A stretch of DNA of 7,243 bases, taken from assembly GCA_028290085.1 (NCBI GenBank), contig JAQGKN010000437.1:1-7243 (forward strand), in the 5' to 3' direction. Position numbers and translations under genes: made by a program. The notes beneath the pieces are model-generated. The model ran no database searches. It saw nothing but the letters and a program-made list of their open reading frames with translations, and was not told where the DNA came from. Below, piece by piece: positions 5,618 to 7,243 of the stretch (position 1 is its first letter; each line of letters opens with the position of its first letter). Origin of the DNA: Hyphomicrobiales bacterium (GTDB lineage: Bacteria > Pseudomonadota > Alphaproteobacteria > Rhizobiales > Beijerinckiaceae).

Positions 5618-6820
5618 ATGGCGGCACAGATCAACAGGCTTTCAGCGCGGGCGGTCCAGACGCTCGCCAAACCCGGTCGACATGCGGACGGCGGTAACCT
5701 CTATTTGAACGTCACGAAGACCGGCGCCCGCTCTTGGGTGTTCTTTTATAAGGTCGCCGGGCGTCAGCGGGAGATGGGGCTAGGGACGGCTCGGGACATA
5801 TCCCTAGCCAAAGCCCGCGAACTGGCCGCCGCCTGTCGCCAGCTGCTGGCCGACGGTAAAGACCCGCTCACCTGCCGCGATGCGCCTGACGCTCTCACCT
5901 TCGGGCAATGCGCTGACCAGTTCATCGAAACTATGGAGCCCTCATGGCGCAATGAGAAGCACCGGGCTCAGTGGCGGATGACGTTGAAGGAATATGCCGG
6001 TCCGCTCCGGGCAACCGGGGTTGATGCCATCGCCACCGATGACGTGCTTAAAGTCCTCAAGCCGATCTGGTTGACAAAGCCGGAGACCGCATCGCGGGTC
6101 CGAGGGCGGATCGAGGCGGTTCTGGATTGGGCTCGGGCTCGCGAAATGCGCAAAGGCGAGAACCCGGCGCGCTGGAGAGGCCATCTCGACCATCTCTTAC
6201 CAAAGAGGACGACACTCTCCCGTGGGCACCATGCAGCGCTGGCGATTGATGATCTGCCCAAGTTCATGGAAAAGCTTGCCGCGTCTACCGGGATATCGCC
6301 GCGCGCCCTCGGCTTCGCGATCCTGACCGCAGCGCGTTCGGGGGAGGTGTTGGCAGCAACTTGGGACGAAATCGATTTCGCCAAGAAGGTTTGGACCGTT
6401 CCCGCGGTTCGCATGAAGGCCGGCCGGGAACACCGAGTCCCGCTCAGCGAACCTGCCTTGGCTATCCTTCAAAGTCTGCATGATGTCCGGATTGGGCAAT
6501 TCATCTTCCCCGGTCAGATCAGGACTAAGCACCTCTCGAGCATGTCACTCGCGATGACTCTACGCCGCATGCAGGTAGAGGTCACAGTCCACGGGTTCCG
6601 CTCCACCTTTCGAGACTGGGCGTCCGAGCGCACGTCATTCCCTCATGAAACCTGCGAAATGGCGCTTGCGCATGCTGTCTCGAACAAAGTTGAGGCGGCT
6701 TACCGGCGCGGCGACCTATTCGAGAAGCGGGTGAGCCTGATGCACGCTTGGGGGCAGTTCTGCACCTCGGGTGCGGCGAAAGACAATGTCGTGACCCTCG
6801 CTGGGCGCTCGGCATCTTAG
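5618..6820 (+). CDS. int: Tyrosine recombinase, P4-type integrase (intact)
   Basis: The 400-residue product catalyses site-specific integration and excision of the element next to tRNA-Ser. The N-terminal arm-binding domain (DUF4102 type) is at about 1-85, with HADGGNLYLNVTKTGARSW and LGTARDISLAKAREL. A core-binding domain lies at about 93-190, then the catalytic domain. All catalytic residues are present: R240 (TAARSGEV), K267 (RMKAGREHRVPL), H325 and R328 (HGFRSTFRDW), H352 (MALAH) and nucleophile Y362 (VEAAYRRGD). No frameshift or truncation is seen. I chose the ATG at 5618, with AGGGG (5605-5609) eight bases upstream, because MAAQINRLSARAV resembles related integrase starts. An in-frame ATG at 5597 would add seven residues and has a poorly spaced Shine-Dalgarno. 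Confidence 0.94.
   Translation: MAAQINRLSARAVQTLAKPGRHADGGNLYLNVTKTGARSWVFFYKVAGRQREMGLGTARDISLAKARELAAACRQLLADGKDPLTCRDAPDALTFGQCADQFIETMEPSWRNEKHRAQWRMTLKEYAGPLRATGVDAIATDDVLKVLKPIWLTKPETASRVRGRIEAVLDWARAREMRKGENPARWRGHLDHLLPKRTTLSRGHHAALAIDDLPKFMEKLAASTGISPRALGFAILTAARSGEVLAATWDEIDFAKKVWTVPAVRMKAGREHRVPLSEPALAILQSLHDVRIGQFIFPGQIRTKHLSSMSLAMTLRRMQVEVTVHGFRSTFRDWASERTSFPHETCEMALAHAVSNKVEAAYRRGDLFEKRVSLMHAWGQFCTSGAAKDNVVTLAGRSAS
5778..5809. repeat. 9-bp inverted repeat GGCTAGGGA / TCCCTAGCC inside int
   Basis: GGCTAGGGA (5778-5786) and TCCCTAGCC (5801-5809) are perfect inverted copies separated by 14 bases. They share the core CTAGGG with the direct repeats at the integrase start. They fall in codons for the conserved LGTARDISLAKAR segment and use CTA for leucine twice, which is an uncommon choice in GC-rich genomes. 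It may be chance within a constrained coding segment or an extra binding site. Confidence 0.45.
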
Positions 6821-6855
6821 AATTCAGTTGCTCAGGGATTGGCCGGCCAGCCGAC

Positions 6856-6877
6856 AAGCCGAACGCACCTTCGGCTT
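6856..6877 (+). terminator. Candidate terminator after int
   Basis: AAGCCGAA (6856-6863) and TTCGGCTT (6870-6877) form a perfect 8-bp stem with a six-base loop CGCACC, starting 35 bases after the integrase stop. The stem ends in TT and is followed by CCCTGCGCTCTCT, so the U-tract is weak. Its place between int and the next open frame supports a role in ending the int transcript. Confidence 0.5.
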
Positions 6878-6913
6878 CCCTGCGCTCTCTCCGGTGTGAC
6901 GCGGGTGCGCGAA

Positions 6914-7243
6914 ATGGAAATTCACGACGCTGGTTTGATATTTGATCTTCAAAGCAAACGTTGGCCGCTGACGGCAGCACTGGTGTGGATCGCAACTAGA
7001 GATGAGCTCCTAACCGGGAGACTTGGTCAGGGCGACGTGGAGAGTGCTCGTTGGGAGATCAATATAAGGAACGCCACTCAGGGGCAGCATATCTCCAGCC
7101 CAAACCAAGGATGGAACGAGCTGAGCGACGCCCTGAGTGATGGGAAGATCAGCGCGATCGCTACGCGGGTTCAAGTTGATAAAATCTCAGGGAGCAATAT
7201 TTCATCGCCGGGGGCACTGTTCCCGCCTGCGGATCAGCCCGGT
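6914..7243 (+). CDS. Hypothetical accessory protein, C-terminus beyond the window
   Basis: An open frame of 110 codons runs from the ATG at 6914 to the right edge with no stop. The product begins MEIHDAGLIFDLQSKRWPLT, then AALVWIATRDELLTGRLGQGD, and later WNELSDALSDGKISAIATRV. The WP...VWIATRD segment followed by an AL.DGKI stretch is a pattern I associate with poorly described proteins on alphaproteobacterial phages and islands; I give no function. It has no signal peptide or membrane span, so it is likely cytoplasmic. The start is uncertain: the ATG has only a weak Shine-Dalgarno (GGGTG, 6903-6907), and a GTG at 6896 is in frame. It would be the first cargo gene after int. It shares the integrase reading frame and the frame stays open back to the int stop, which is probably coincidence. 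Confidence 0.55.
   Translation, partial: MEIHDAGLIFDLQSKRWPLTAALVWIATRDELLTGRLGQGDVESARWEINIRNATQGQHISSPNQGWNELSDALSDGKISAIATRVQVDKISGSNISSPGALFPPADQPG

Noticed and set aside
6818..6913. Stop-codon readthrough joining int to the next frame
   Set aside because: The two frames match and no other stop intervenes, but the integrase is complete, a hairpin lies between, and the linking residues look non-coding.
1..7243. CRISPR array, insertion sequence ends or rRNA
   Set aside because: No regularly spaced repeats with unique spacers, no transposase apart from the integrase, and no rRNA sequence were seen.

Overview
The window looks like chromosomal DNA of a high-GC alphaproteobacterium, probably of the Hyphomicrobiales (Rhizobiales). 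The gene content, the style of the integrase N-terminus, and a possible EcfG-type stress promoter point that way. This is inference from sequence reading; no search was run.

Layout. At the left edge is the first 10 codons of a minus-strand gene, probably a thiolase. Its upstream region holds an 8-bp inverted repeat plus a third half-site. Then come purU (formyltetrahydrofolate deformylase, +), an exported L,D-transpeptidase (-) whose stop is only 3 bp from that of purU, and mepA (murein endopeptidase, +), divergent from the transpeptidase. Four minus-strand genes follow: yqhA-like UPF0114 membrane protein, msrA, a small two-span membrane protein, and an exported disordered protein rich in Met, Gly, His and acidic residues. 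In transcription order these run Met-rich protein, small membrane protein, msrA, yqhA, with gaps of about 80 bp. Two of these gaps contain possible hairpins, so they may be partly separate units.

At 5387-5476 is a complete tRNA-Ser(GGA) with encoded CCA. Directly downstream, in the same direction, is an intact P4-type tyrosine recombinase, followed by a hairpin and an open reading frame that runs off the right edge. This is the usual left boundary of an integrated island or prophage. The host chromosome lies left of the tRNA and the mobile element extends beyond the window. The other attachment site and the cargo are not visible.

How the genes work together. The transpeptidase and MepA both act on peptidoglycan cross-links and share a 167-bp divergent upstream region. 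MsrA repairs oxidised methionine. The Met-rich exported protein has a good ribosome binding site, a possible EcfG promoter and a tandem 22-bp repeat upstream. The most under-described items are the Met-rich protein with its upstream repeat, the CTAG-containing repeats around the integrase start, and the truncated first cargo gene. No complete novel system can be shown from this window alone.
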